Part shown: positions 17,221-25,406 of the stretch, piece after piece
How positions within the stretch are numbered: position 1 is the stretch's first letter
Layout: each line of letters opens with the position of its first letter
Source: JANSYP01 sp039184415
GTDB taxonomy: Bacteria; Pseudomonadota; Alphaproteobacteria; Rhodobacterales; Rhodobacteraceae
Assembly: GCA_039184415.1 (NCBI GenBank)
Contig: JBCDBB010000025.1
Span: 1-30,931 of the forward strand
Reading direction: 5' to 3'
Length of the DNA stretch: 30,931 nt
Made by a program: the position numbers and the translations under genes
Notes under the pieces: model-generated
Told to the model about the DNA's origin: nothing
Seen by the model: the letters and a program-made list of their open reading frames with translations, nothing else
The model's database searches: none

Positions 17221-17310
17221 TGTTGCGTGCCTTTAAGATCGGTCGGACCGCAGTAGGGGGCGCGGCCAACAAGCCGGCAGTTCACGCTTTCAGCCCAAAC
17301 AGGGGTGCCG

Positions 17311-17775
17311 TCACCGCAAGCGATATTCGGAGGCCTTGACCCTGCGGATCGGAATTGAGGATTCGATGGACGCAACGCCCGGCACGCTGGTCAGATGCCG
17401 GGTCAGGAAGTCTTCGAACTCCACTAGGTCCTTGACTGCGATCCGCAGAAGATAGTCGCGTGAGCCGGTCATCAGCCAGCAATCCACGACCTCCGGAAAT
17501 CGGTTCACCGCGGCCTCAAAACTCATGAGCCTGTCCTGGACCTGGTGGTCGAGCTTGACGGAAATGAAGACCGAGAACCCGAAGCCGAGATTGGCCTCGT
17601 TGATGCTCGCCCGATAACCGGTGATGACGTCGTTCTCTTCCATCAGACGCACGCGCCGGGTGCAGGCCGTGGGCGACAGGCCAACCCGCTCAGCCAGTTC
17701 AAGCTGGGTCAGCCGTGCCTCCCCGCGCAATTCCCGCAGGATCTTGCGGTCGAGCTCATCAAGTGTGCGTGCCAT
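17311..17775 (-). CDS. Lrp/AsnC family transcriptional regulator
   Basis: The protein is 154 residues from the ATG at 17775 (a GTG three bases upstream could add one residue). It has the AsnC-type helix-turn-helix (LDELDRKILRELRGEARLTQ, then LAERVGLSPTACTRRVRLME) and a C-terminal RAM ligand-binding and oligomerisation domain (FSVFISVKLD, VVDCWLMTGSRDYLLRIAV, LTSVPGVASIESS). These proteins sense amino acids or related metabolites. It is divergent from aceE with only about 137 bases between the starts, so it is a plausible regulator of the pyruvate dehydrogenase genes, although no operator was recognised. Confidence 0.95.
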   Translation of the reverse strand: MARTLDELDRKILRELRGEARLTQLELAERVGLSPTACTRRVRLMEENDVITGYRASINEANLGFGFSVFISVKLDHQVQDRLMSFEAAVNRFPEVVDCWLMTGSRDYLLRIAVKDLVEFEDFLTRHLTSVPGVASIESSIPIRRVKASEYRLR

Positions 17776-17912
17776 CACCGTTGTTTAGAGAATATCGCTA
17801 CGAAAGACGCAATTTGAAAGCGAAACCCCTAGCGGTCGGCTTCGAACACAGTGACTTTGGTGCCTCCCACGGGTCTTCAGCTGTTAGTATGCCAGAAAGC
17901 TGGAGGCTGAAG

Positions 17913-20594
17913 ATGAACGAGACGACCCGGTCGGGTCTTCCGACCAGGGATCCGGATCCGGAGGAAACCCAGGACTGGATCGACGCGCTTGAGGCATTGA
18001 CCGCGATCGAGGGGAAAGAGCGCGCTCAGTTCGTGCTGTCGCAGCTTCAGGACCGGGCGCGGCGGCTCGGCGTGACGACCAGCGGGTTACCATACTCGGC
18101 CTATCGCAACACGATCCCGCTGTCCCAGCAGCCGGCCTTTCCCGGCGATCTGGAGATCGAAGAGCGCGTCACCTCCATCATCCGCTGGAACGCGCTGGCC
18201 ATGGTGGTGCGGGCGAACCGGGCCTATGGCGAGTTGGGAGGGCATGTCGCGTCCTACGCGTCGGCGGCCGAGATTTTCGAGCTCGGCTTCAACCATTTCT
18301 TTCGCGCGAGAACGGACGATTTCGGCGGGGACCTGGTGTACTTCCAGCCCCATTCCGCGCCGGGGGTCTACGCGCGCGCCTTTCTCGAAGGGCGTCTGAG
18401 CGAAGAGGATGTCGCGAACTATCGCCAGGAGGTGCCGGGGCGGGGGCTGAGTTCCTATCCGCACCCGTGGCTCATGAAAGAGTTCTGGCAGCTGCCCACG
18501 GGATCCATGGGGATCGGCCCGCTCTCGGCGGTCTATCAGGCCCGGTTCATGCGGTATCTTCAGGGCAGGGGCCTGGCCGATACGCAGGGCCGCCATGTCT
18601 GGGGTGTTTTCGGTGATGGCGAGATGGACGAGCCGGAGTCCGTCGCTGGCCTGACGCTGGCCGCGCGCGAAGGGCTCGATAACCTGACCTTTATCGTCAA
18701 CTGCAATTTGCAGCGGCTCGATGGTCCCGTGCGGGGCAACGGCCAGATCATTCAGGAGCTTGAAGCGCTTTTCGTCGGCGCGGGCTGGAATGTGATCAAG
18801 TTACTGTGGGGCTCCGAATGGGACAACCTGTTTGCGCGGGACATCAACAACGTCTTGCTGCGCCGCTTCGCGGAAACGGTCGACGGGCAGTACCAGGATC
18901 TCGGCTCGAAGGATGGCGACTATAACCGCGCCAAGTTCTTCGATGCGGATCCCGAAAGCGCAGCCCTGGTCCGGCACATGACGGATGCCGAGATCCATGC
19001 GCTCCGGCGGGGCGGGCACGACTTCAAAAAGCTCTATGCGGCCTTCGCGGCGGCCAAGGCGCAACAGGGCAAGCCGACGGTGATCCTGGCCAAGACAAAG
19101 AAAGGCTATGGGATGGGCGGGGCGGGAGAATCCCGCATGACCGCACATCAGGCCAAGAAGCTGGATATCGACGCCCTTCTGGCGTTCCGCGACCGGTTCG
19201 ACCTGCCCCTGACCGACAAGGCGGTCGCGGCACTGGACTTCTACCGTCCGGCGGAAAACGGTCCGGAACTGAGCTATATGCGGGCGCGGCGCGCAGCCCT
19301 CGGCGGGCCGATGCCGAAGCGGCGCACCAATGCCGGTGCTGGGGTTTCGGACCGACCCGAGCCGCACCGCTACGCGACATTCGCGCTGGAGGCCGGCGGC
19401 AAGGAAATGTCCACCACCATGGCCGCCGTCCGGATGCTGGGCGGCTTGCTGAAGGACAAGTCCCTCGGTCCCCGGATCGTGCCGATCGTTGCGGACGAGG
19501 CGCGGACCTTCGGCATGGACAATCTGTTCCGCCAGGTGGGCATCTATGCGCCGCAGGGCCAGCTCTATCAGCCTGAGGATGCGGGTTCGATGCTCTACTA
19601 CAAGGAAGCCTCCGACGGTCAGCTGCTCGAGGAAGGGATCACGGAGGCCGGCGCCATCAGCTCGTGGACCGCCGCGGCAACCGCCTACAGCCTCCACGAT
19701 ACGCCGCTCCTCCCGGTCTATATCTACTACTCCATGTTCGGCTTTCAGCGGATCGGGGATCTGATCTGGGCGGCGGCCGATCAGAGGGCACGGGGATTTC
19801 TGTTCGGTGCGACCGCCGGGCGGACGACGCTCAGCGGCGAGGGCCTCCAGCATCAGGATGGCTCGAGTCACCTTGCGGCCTCGGCCATTCCCAACTGCCG
19901 CGCCTACGATCCGGCCTACGCCTACGAAGTGGCCGTGATCCTGGACCATGGCATGGCCCGCATGCTCGACGAAAAACGGGACGAGTTCTTCTACCTTACG
20001 CTGACGAATGAAAACTATGCCCAGCCGTCACTGCCGGAGGGTGCTGAGGATGGGATCATCAGGGGCCTCTATGCGTTGCGCGGGTTCGGCAACGGCACGG
20101 GACCGGCGGTCCGGCTGTTGGGGTCCGGTGCAATCCTGCCGGAGGTGCTTGCCGCGGCGGACCTGCTGGAGCGCGACTACGGCATTGGCGCGACCGTGTT
20201 CAGCGCGACGAGCTATCCCGAACTGGCCCGTGAGGCGATGGAGGTGGAGCGTCGCAACCGTCTGAGCGCTGCCGCAAAGCCCGAACGAAGCCATGTGGAG
20301 ACTGCGCTTGGCGGGTCCGACCCGGTGGTGGCGGCAACCGACTATGTGCGCGCGCTGCCGCAGCTGATCGCACCTCATATCCGCGCGCGCTACGTGGTGC
20401 TGGGGACGGACGGTTTCGGGCGGTCGGCGAACCGAAAGGCGCTGAGGCGCTTTTTTGAGGTCGACAGGAACAGTATCGCGCTTGCCGCGATTGACGCCCT
20501 TGTGCGTGAAGGAACGCTGAAGCACGCGGTCCTGAGACAGGCGGTCCGCGATCTCGACATCGACTGCGCGACCCACGCGCCCTGGACCGTGTGA
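17913..20594 (+). CDS. aceE: Pyruvate dehydrogenase E1 component, homodimeric (AceE) type
   Basis: The ATG at 17913 follows a good GGAGG site (17903-17907 region) and gives 893 residues, close to the 887 of the E. coli enzyme; in-frame starts upstream lie in non-conserved sequence. The thiamine-diphosphate motif runs from GDGEMDEPES (234-243) to NCN (263-265). Other AceE hallmarks are YRNTIPLSQQPAFPGD, FQPHSAPGVYARAFLEGRL, TKKGYGMGGAGESRMTAHQ and SMFGFQRIGDLIWAAADQ. It decarboxylates pyruvate and reductively acetylates the lipoyl group of E2. aceF follows after nine bases. Many Rhodobacterales rely on the heterodimeric PdhAB type, so this single-chain enzyme may be an additional set. No E3 gene is in view. 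Confidence 0.96.
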   Translation: MNETTRSGLPTRDPDPEETQDWIDALEALTAIEGKERAQFVLSQLQDRARRLGVTTSGLPYSAYRNTIPLSQQPAFPGDLEIEERVTSIIRWNALAMVVRANRAYGELGGHVASYASAAEIFELGFNHFFRARTDDFGGDLVYFQPHSAPGVYARAFLEGRLSEEDVANYRQEVPGRGLSSYPHPWLMKEFWQLPTGSMGIGPLSAVYQARFMRYLQGRGLADTQGRHVWGVFGDGEMDEPESVAGLTLAAREGLDNLTFIVNCNLQRLDGPVRGNGQIIQELEALFVGAGWNVIKLLWGSEWDNLFARDINNVLLRRFAETVDGQYQDLGSKDGDYNRAKFFDADPESAALVRHMTDAEIHALRRGGHDFKKLYAAFAAAKAQQGKPTVILAKTKKGYGMGGAGESRMTAHQAKKLDIDALLAFRDRFDLPLTDKAVAALDFYRPAENGPELSYMRARRAALGGPMPKRRTNAGAGVSDRPEPHRYATFALEAGGKEMSTTMAAVRMLGGLLKDKSLGPRIVPIVADEARTFGMDNLFRQVGIYAPQGQLYQPEDAGSMLYYKEASDGQLLEEGITEAGAISSWTAAATAYSLHDTPLLPVYIYYSMFGFQRIGDLIWAAADQRARGFLFGATAGRTTLSGEGLQHQDGSSHLAASAIPNCRAYDPAYAYEVAVILDHGMARMLDEKRDEFFYLTLTNENYAQPSLPEGAEDGIIRGLYALRGFGNGTGPAVRLLGSGAILPEVLAAADLLERDYGIGATVFSATSYPELAREAMEVERRNRLSAAAKPERSHVETALGGSDPVVAATDYVRALPQLIAPHIRARYVVLGTDGFGRSANRKALRRFFEVDRNSIALAAIDALVREGTLKHAVLRQAVRDLDIDCATHAPWTV

Positions 20595-20603
20595 GGCGCG
20601 GTG

Positions 20604-21890
20604 ATGATCAGGACGATCGAGGTGCGCGTTCCGGATATCGGCGACGTCGGCGATGTGCCGGTGTTGGAGGTTGCGGTCGGGGTCGGCGATGTCGTCCACA
20701 TCGATGACCCTCTGATCCTGCTGGAGTCAGACAAGGCAACGCTCGATGTTCCGTCGCCCCATTCGGGGTCGGTCGCGGAAGTGAGGGTCAGGGAAGGCGA
20801 CACTGTCTCGACGGGCGATGTCATCATGATCCTCACCGCCGAGACAAACTCGACCTCAGCAGAGATGGAAGCTGCCTCGGTTCCAAGCGTTGCGCCTGAG
20901 CACAGGGCCGATACCGCACCGGCCCTGACGGCGACACCTGCCTTGGAGGGTGAGCAGTCGTCGTCGCCAGCACCGGCCGGCGTGCCCGCCCATGCCTCGC
21001 CTTCGGTGCGCAAGTTCGCGCGGACCCTCGGTGCGGACATCGCCGAGATTGCGGGTACCGGTCGCAAGGGCCGGATCACCCGCGCAGATGTGGAAGCACA
21101 TGTCAAAGCTCGCCTGAGCGCAGTGCAGAGCGGCGCGAAGAGGGCCGGGGGCGGGCTTCCGGAGCTTCCGGACTGGCCCGAGGTGGATTTCGCCAGGTTT
21201 GGCCCGGTCGAGCGGACGCCCCTGTCGCGGATCGTGCGCATTGCCGGTCCTGCGCTCAGCCGCAACGCCATCGTCATTCCCCACGTGACGAATTTCGACA
21301 AGGCCGATGTCACCGATCTGGAGACATTCCGTAAGACTCTGAATGATGAGCGTGCCCCCGATGAGGCGAAACTCACCATGCTGAGCTTTGCGGTCAAGGC
21401 CGTGGTCGCCGCACTCAAGGCCTTTCCGCGTTTCAACGCGTCACTGGATAGGGACGAGCTTGTGCTCAAGCACTACTGGAACATCGGGGTTGCGGTGGAC
21501 ACGCCCGATGGCCTCGTCGTTCCGGTGATCAAGCAGGCAGACCAGAAGGGTCTCCGCGATATCGCTGCGGAAATGGCGGAACGCGCAGCGTCCGCCCGTG
21601 CGGGCACTTTGCCTGCCGCCGACATGCAGGGCGCGACCTTCACGATCTCCTCTCTCGGCGGGGTCGGCGGGACAGGATTCACACCGATCATCAACGCCCC
21701 GGAGGTCGCGATCCTGGGGATGGTGCGGGCCGAGATTCAGCCCGTGTGGGACGGCGCGAGCTTTGCGCCGCGTCTGATCCAGCCACTAAGCCTCAGCTGG
21801 GACCACCGCGTGATTGATGGCGTCGCGGCGGCCCGGTTCCTTGGCCATGTCACCCGCTCCCTAAGCGACTTTCGCCGCATCTCTGTCTGA
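20604..21890 (+). CDS. aceF: Dihydrolipoamide acetyltransferase E2 (single lipoyl domain)
   Basis: The ATG at 20604 has GAGG seven bases before it; a GTG immediately upstream (20601) is a possible alternative. The 428-residue protein has one lipoyl domain (residues 3-78, lipoyl lysine K44 in ESDKATLD), an alanine- and proline-rich linker, a peripheral-subunit-binding domain (SPSVRKFARTLGADIAEIAG) and the catalytic domain ending with the active-site DHRVIDG (H401, D405). It transfers the acetyl group to CoA and forms the core of the complex. Some E2 chains of this type have two or three lipoyl domains; only one is here. It probably shares a transcript with aceE. Confidence 0.95.
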   Translation: MIRTIEVRVPDIGDVGDVPVLEVAVGVGDVVHIDDPLILLESDKATLDVPSPHSGSVAEVRVREGDTVSTGDVIMILTAETNSTSAEMEAASVPSVAPEHRADTAPALTATPALEGEQSSSPAPAGVPAHASPSVRKFARTLGADIAEIAGTGRKGRITRADVEAHVKARLSAVQSGAKRAGGGLPELPDWPEVDFARFGPVERTPLSRIVRIAGPALSRNAIVIPHVTNFDKADVTDLETFRKTLNDERAPDEAKLTMLSFAVKAVVAALKAFPRFNASLDRDELVLKHYWNIGVAVDTPDGLVVPVIKQADQKGLRDIAAEMAERAASARAGTLPAADMQGATFTISSLGGVGGTGFTPIINAPEVAILGMVRAEIQPVWDGASFAPRLIQPLSLSWDHRVIDGVAAARFLGHVTRSLSDFRRISV

Positions 21891-21901
21891 CGCGCAAGGT
21901 G

Positions 21902-21936
21902 CGAGACGATGTCCAAATCTCGGAAAAGTAATTTTT
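21902..21936 (+). terminator. Possible terminator after aceEF
   Basis: CGAGA (21902-21906) and TCTCG (21918-21922) form a short stem with an 11-base loop, followed eight bases later by a run of six T. The stem is weak and the T-run is not adjacent, so this is a candidate only. It lies 12 bases past the aceF stop; the remainder of the 188-base gap to the activator gene shows no clear promoter by eye. Confidence 0.3.
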
Positions 21937-22078
21937 TGCAACGAGTTACGGGAATGCGTCGCGTCGGGCGAGCGGATCGGCCGTTTGCGATCAGCCCGGC
22001 CGCGATGCCCGGTCGCCGCATGATGTTGAACAGGGTTTTGGTTGATTTTCGCAAAGCTCGCAGAGACAGTGACGGATT

Positions 22079-23926
22079 ATGTCAAACGGGAGCGGTCGCT
22101 TGACGTCGAACACCACAATGACCGAGGCGCGCGACCTGCTGGAATCGGGCCGTCAAATTACGGAAGGCGCTGTTCCTGAACCGATCGCCAACAGCTGGCA
22201 TCGCTGTCGGCAGATGGGTCTCGACCCCCGGGGCGTGCCGACGGATGCGGTGGTCACCGATGGTGAACTGCGGACGCTCCTGGAAGTCAAAGAACAGCTC
22301 ATGCAGTTTGTGCGTCCCGAACTTGAGCTGCTGAGTTCCCAGATCGCCGGCACGAATTTCCTGTGTGCCTTTGGCGATGAAAACGGAGTCGTGTTGGAGG
22401 CGATCACCGACGCAGAGTTTGATGCGAGCGCGTGCGCGCGCAGCGTTCGGGTCGGGTCTGTCTGGCGTGAGGAGGTCCGGGGCACCAATGCTCTGGGGCT
22501 GGCATTGAGCACGCGCCAGACGAGCATGGTGACGGGGCAGGAGCATTTCTTTGTCTGCCATGGCGGGGTGTCCTGCGTCTCCGCGCCGATCTTTGCGTCC
22601 GACGGCGCCATCGTCGGGCTGCTTGACGCCTCCTCCGAGGTCGAGGAGCGTCAGTTGCATACCAGAGCGCTTGTCAAACTCGCGGCCACGAACATAGAGA
22701 ACCGGCTTTTCGTCGAAACGCACCAGTCCGACTACATCGTTCAGTTTCATCCCCGGGCCGAGTATCTGACGACTCAGAGCGTCGGACTGATCGCGTTCAC
22801 GCCGGCCGGGCGCATTGCCGGAGCAAACCGCAACAGCAGTCGCCTGCTGTCCGGGCTGGGCTTTGCGGAGGCAGGCAAGTTCGGCGATCTGTTTCGGGGC
22901 GATTTCCACGTGGTCCTGCGAAAACTGATCGCGGGAGAGACGGTAAAGCTCTGCGAATGGCTGAACTCTGGCTTTTTCGCACGGCTGCACCCGGGATCGC
23001 CGATCCCCGCCGAGCACACTGTGGCGCAGGGCGCTCGCCTCGCGCAACCGGGCCTTTCCAGGATCGCGCCTCGGGACGGGCAACTTGTTCTGGACGACGA
23101 AATGGTACGCGACGCCCTGCGTGTGGCGGTGAAAGCTGCGAGGCTTGGCCAGCCCGTTTGCATCCGCGGCGCAGCAGGCACCGGCAAGTTGGCCTTGGCC
23201 GAGGCCGTTCACTGTCAGGCCTATCCTGGCACGCCTTTGGTGGTGCTCGACTGCCGCCGCCTGTCTCAGGCGGCAGGTGATCCGGAAGCGTCAGGGGTGC
23301 CACTCGGGCGGGCGGAACCTTTCGACGCATTGCTCGGGGACGGCGGTACTCTGATTGTGAAAAATCTCGCGGAGATGGACGGGCGGGGCGCAGAGCAGAT
23401 CGGCCGGCTGTTGGACGGGTTTCGCGACGTCCTGACCTCCCGGCGCGGAAGCGTTTTGGCAACCCAAACGGTGCGACCCGGGGAGATCGGCGAGCGGATC
23501 CTGGCTCGCGCCGGTTTGCAGCTGCTCGCGGTGGATCTGCCATCTCTGGAGGTGCGCACCGATTTCGACAAGCTTGCCCGCAGTCTCCTGGCGGATCTTT
23601 CGTCTGACCATCAATTGTCGACCAGGGCTCTGAGAACGCTCACCAACATGGTTCGGCCGAACAATATCAAGGACCTGCAGCATCACCTTCAAGTGCTCGT
23701 AGCGAGCTTTCCGAGCGGTGTTTTGCGAGAAAGCCAGGTGCATCACCTGTTTCCACAATGCCAGGGTCGGCTCACAGCCTGCCCCAGATGCAAAACCTCC
23801 CCGATCCGTCAAAAAAGGTGCCTTGAGATTCGCAAGATGTTCCGCGCCTGTCAGGGCAACGTCGCGCTGACGGCCAGGCGCCTAGGCCTGTCTCGCAACA
23901 CTGTTTACGCGCATTTGAAGGACTAG
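22079..23926 (+). CDS. AcoR-like transcriptional activator with degenerate AAA+ domain
   Basis: The 615-residue protein has the AcoR N-terminal signature IANSWHRCRQMGLDP (37-50), a GAF sensor domain (about 80-215), a second linker/PAS-like region (about 225-300), a AAA+-like segment (about 335-520) and a C-terminal Fis-type helix-turn-helix (about 585-615, ARRLGLSRNTVYAHLK). The AAA+ segment is degenerate: the Walker A reads GAAGTGKL (364-371), the usual LFLDEI Walker B reads LIVKNL with K428 and N429 in place of the acidic pair, and the GAFTGA sigma-54 contact loop is absent. A cysteine group C561, C568, C571, C581 precedes the helix-turn-helix. The protein may activate without ATP hydrolysis. 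It lies downstream of aceEF and near a prmA promoter carrying candidate binding sites. The ribosome-binding site is weak. Confidence 0.9.
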   Translation: MSNGSGRLTSNTTMTEARDLLESGRQITEGAVPEPIANSWHRCRQMGLDPRGVPTDAVVTDGELRTLLEVKEQLMQFVRPELELLSSQIAGTNFLCAFGDENGVVLEAITDAEFDASACARSVRVGSVWREEVRGTNALGLALSTRQTSMVTGQEHFFVCHGGVSCVSAPIFASDGAIVGLLDASSEVEERQLHTRALVKLAATNIENRLFVETHQSDYIVQFHPRAEYLTTQSVGLIAFTPAGRIAGANRNSSRLLSGLGFAEAGKFGDLFRGDFHVVLRKLIAGETVKLCEWLNSGFFARLHPGSPIPAEHTVAQGARLAQPGLSRIAPRDGQLVLDDEMVRDALRVAVKAARLGQPVCIRGAAGTGKLALAEAVHCQAYPGTPLVVLDCRRLSQAAGDPEASGVPLGRAEPFDALLGDGGTLIVKNLAEMDGRGAEQIGRLLDGFRDVLTSRRGSVLATQTVRPGEIGERILARAGLQLLAVDLPSLEVRTDFDKLARSLLADLSSDHQLSTRALRTLTNMVRPNNIKDLQHHLQVLVASFPSGVLRESQVHHLFPQCQGRLTACPRCKTSPIRQKRCLEIRKMFRACQGNVALTARRLGLSRNTVYAHLKD

Positions 23927-24759
23927 GCGGCGGAGAACAATCCCGCGCCCAAGGCCTCTGCGACCTCGGCATGATGTCGGGTTTCGTCCTCAATCGACAA
24001 AAAGCGAAGCTCGGTGCCTTTGTCCCGGACGAGCGTCATGCCCACGCTGCGAAGGTTGTCGTCCAGGATGACGAAGAGCCCCTCTGGCGGTCCGCGAAAA
24101 CGATGAGTCTCGATGAAACCGGGCAGGTCCTCCGCCTTGGGCCAGGGCCCGGTCTGGCTGGCGGGCGGCAGCATCCTTGCCAGTGTGGCGGCGTCGTTCT
24201 GCCTTGCAGGACGCAGCGTCGTGCCACCGGACGCAAACACCGGCGGATGAAGCAGATGCCATTGCTCCGGCGCCATGAGATAGTCGCGACAGGGCTCAGC
24301 CTGCTGTGTGCTTTGAAAGAACACCCGGCGGCTCCCGGGGCTCGGTGCAAAGCCCAGCCGCACAAGCAATGCGCGAGACGCGACGTTATCCTCGCGGCAG
24401 GTCGCAATGAGCGGAGGGGCGGACCGGGCGAACCGGGCTGTGATCGCGAGGTTGAGCGCCCTTTGCATGAGACCCCGACCCCAATGGGCCGGCGCCAGCC
24501 AGTACCAGAGCGCATGACCCATACAAAGGCCACCAGCCACTGTTCCATCCAGCTCGATCAGGCGCAGATCCTCACCCGGGTGCCGGCTGTGAGCCAGCAG
24601 CGCGCTGGCCTGCGCGGCGTCGAAGGGCCGGACGACCACCGCGAGCCATGGCGCGACACGGTCGTCACCAATCTGAGAGGCGACATCAGGCAAGTCCCGT
24701 TCCCGCAGAGGGCGTAGCCTTAGGTCGTCCTGCTCAAGCACCTCGGGAAATTCGCTCAT
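23923..24759 (-). CDS. GNAT family N-acetyltransferase
   Basis: The 278-residue protein has a GNAT acetyltransferase domain in its first 150 residues: LRLRPLRERDLPDVASQI, then LWYWLAPAHWGRGLMQRALN with the acetyl-CoA-binding loop, and IATCREDNVASRALLVRLGF. The second half (from about residue 160) looks like a weakly similar repeat of the fold (TTLRPARQNDAATLARMLPP, LFVILDDNLRSVGMTLVRD), so it may be a tandem GNAT protein with a degenerate C-terminal copy. The acceptor (ribosomal protein, amino acid or antibiotic-like small molecule) is unknown. It converges with the activator gene, overlapping by four bases. Confidence 0.85.
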   Translation of the reverse strand: MSEFPEVLEQDDLRLRPLRERDLPDVASQIGDDRVAPWLAVVVRPFDAAQASALLAHSRHPGEDLRLIELDGTVAGGLCMGHALWYWLAPAHWGRGLMQRALNLAITARFARSAPPLIATCREDNVASRALLVRLGFAPSPGSRRVFFQSTQQAEPCRDYLMAPEQWHLLHPPVFASGGTTLRPARQNDAATLARMLPPASQTGPWPKAEDLPGFIETHRFRGPPEGLFVILDDNLRSVGMTLVRDKGTELRFLSIEDETRHHAEVAEALGAGLFSAA

Positions 24760-24893
24760 CTTGCTGCATGGCCCTTTCGGCGGACTGGATCAGAAGAACG
24801 CAGGCCCGAGGCAAAGATCAAGCAGGTGATTCGGGTTCTTGGGCCGGCACCGGAGCGCTGCTGCGCTGCGGCGAAAGGGGGCTTGAAACAGGC

Positions 24894-24921
24894 TGTTACA
24901 CCTCGCGTTTTCGAGTGTAAC
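24894..24921. promoter_or_regulatory. Inverted repeat TGTTACAC-N13-GTGTAAC, candidate activator-binding site
   Basis: The half-sites (24894-24901 and 24915-24921) are centred about two helical turns apart and match the repeats upstream of prmA (29541-29592). The site lies in the 324-base gap between the GNAT gene and the small gene at 25084 (24760-25083). On the plus strand a partial sigma-54-like element, GG at 24979-24980 and TTGC at 24990-24993, is one base too widely spaced (GG-N11-GC). Nothing else was recognised in this gap. Confidence 0.55.
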
Positions 24922-25083
24922 GCAAGTTTACGCTTTTTAGCTGTGGCCAGCTGAAATCGCACGAATAGTTCGGTTTGAGGTCAATTTCCTTGCGCCGATA
25001 TGTCTCCCAGATAGCCTTTCGTCCACTCGATCATTCGGGCGTCCAGGGGAGGTGGTGGCATGCCGGAGAGGGGTCAGGGCGGT

Positions 25084-25356
25084 TCAGTTCGCCCGTTGCT
25101 TACCGGGCGCTCCGGGCAGCGCATCCCAGACGGCGGACAGGTCGGTCGCCATCTGCTGATGGACCTTGCGAAAAACGGTCTCCTTGAGCGGCCCGTCCAA
25201 CCGGTCGAGCGCGTCGCGCGCCGCGCGGAGATCCAGCGGATCGCCGGTGGAGATCGCCTGCTCGACCGCGTCCCGGCATGCCTGATCGACGCCCTCGATA
25301 TCGCCGCAAACCCGTTTGAGCGCGGTGAAGAGGCGGATGTCGGTGGGATCAATCAT
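25084..25356 (-). CDS. Small helical protein of unknown function (90 residues)
   Basis: The frame starts at an ATG preceded by AAAGG at a good distance and encodes a 90-residue, charged, probably all-helical protein (MIDPTDIRLFTALKRVCGDI, then ARDALDRLDGPLKETVFRKV) with no signal peptide or membrane segment. I do not recognise a family. Counting by hand, third-position G+C (about 79%) exceeds first-position G+C (about 73%) in this frame, which favours it over an antisense frame on the plus strand at 25060-25410. That competitor has a strong GGGGAGG site and an ATGA overlap with the next plus-strand gene, so the choice is uncertain. Confidence 0.5.
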   Translation of the reverse strand: MIDPTDIRLFTALKRVCGDIEGVDQACRDAVEQAISTGDPLDLRAARDALDRLDGPLKETVFRKVHQQMATDLSAVWDALPGAPGKQRAN

Positions 25357-25406
25357 CTCGCTGACCTTTCGGATCTGAAGCCGGCGCTCCCCTACAGCAC
25401 CGCGCC

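Noticed and set aside
17240..17250. CGGTC-G-GACCG between LacI and Lrp genes as a terminator
   Set aside because: A one-base loop cannot form a stable hairpin, and there is no T-run.
18801..19949. A 382-residue minus-strand frame inside aceE
   Set aside because: Shadow of aceE, whose thiamine-diphosphate motif and family stretches are unambiguous.
22082..23212. A 376-residue minus-strand frame antisense to the activator gene
   Set aside because: No domain is recognisable; the plus frame has GAF and helix-turn-helix features.
24760..24893. A sigma-54 promoter for the GNAT gene on the minus strand downstream of the inverted repeat
   Set aside because: No GC-N10-CC element (minus-strand -12/-24) was found by scanning this stretch.
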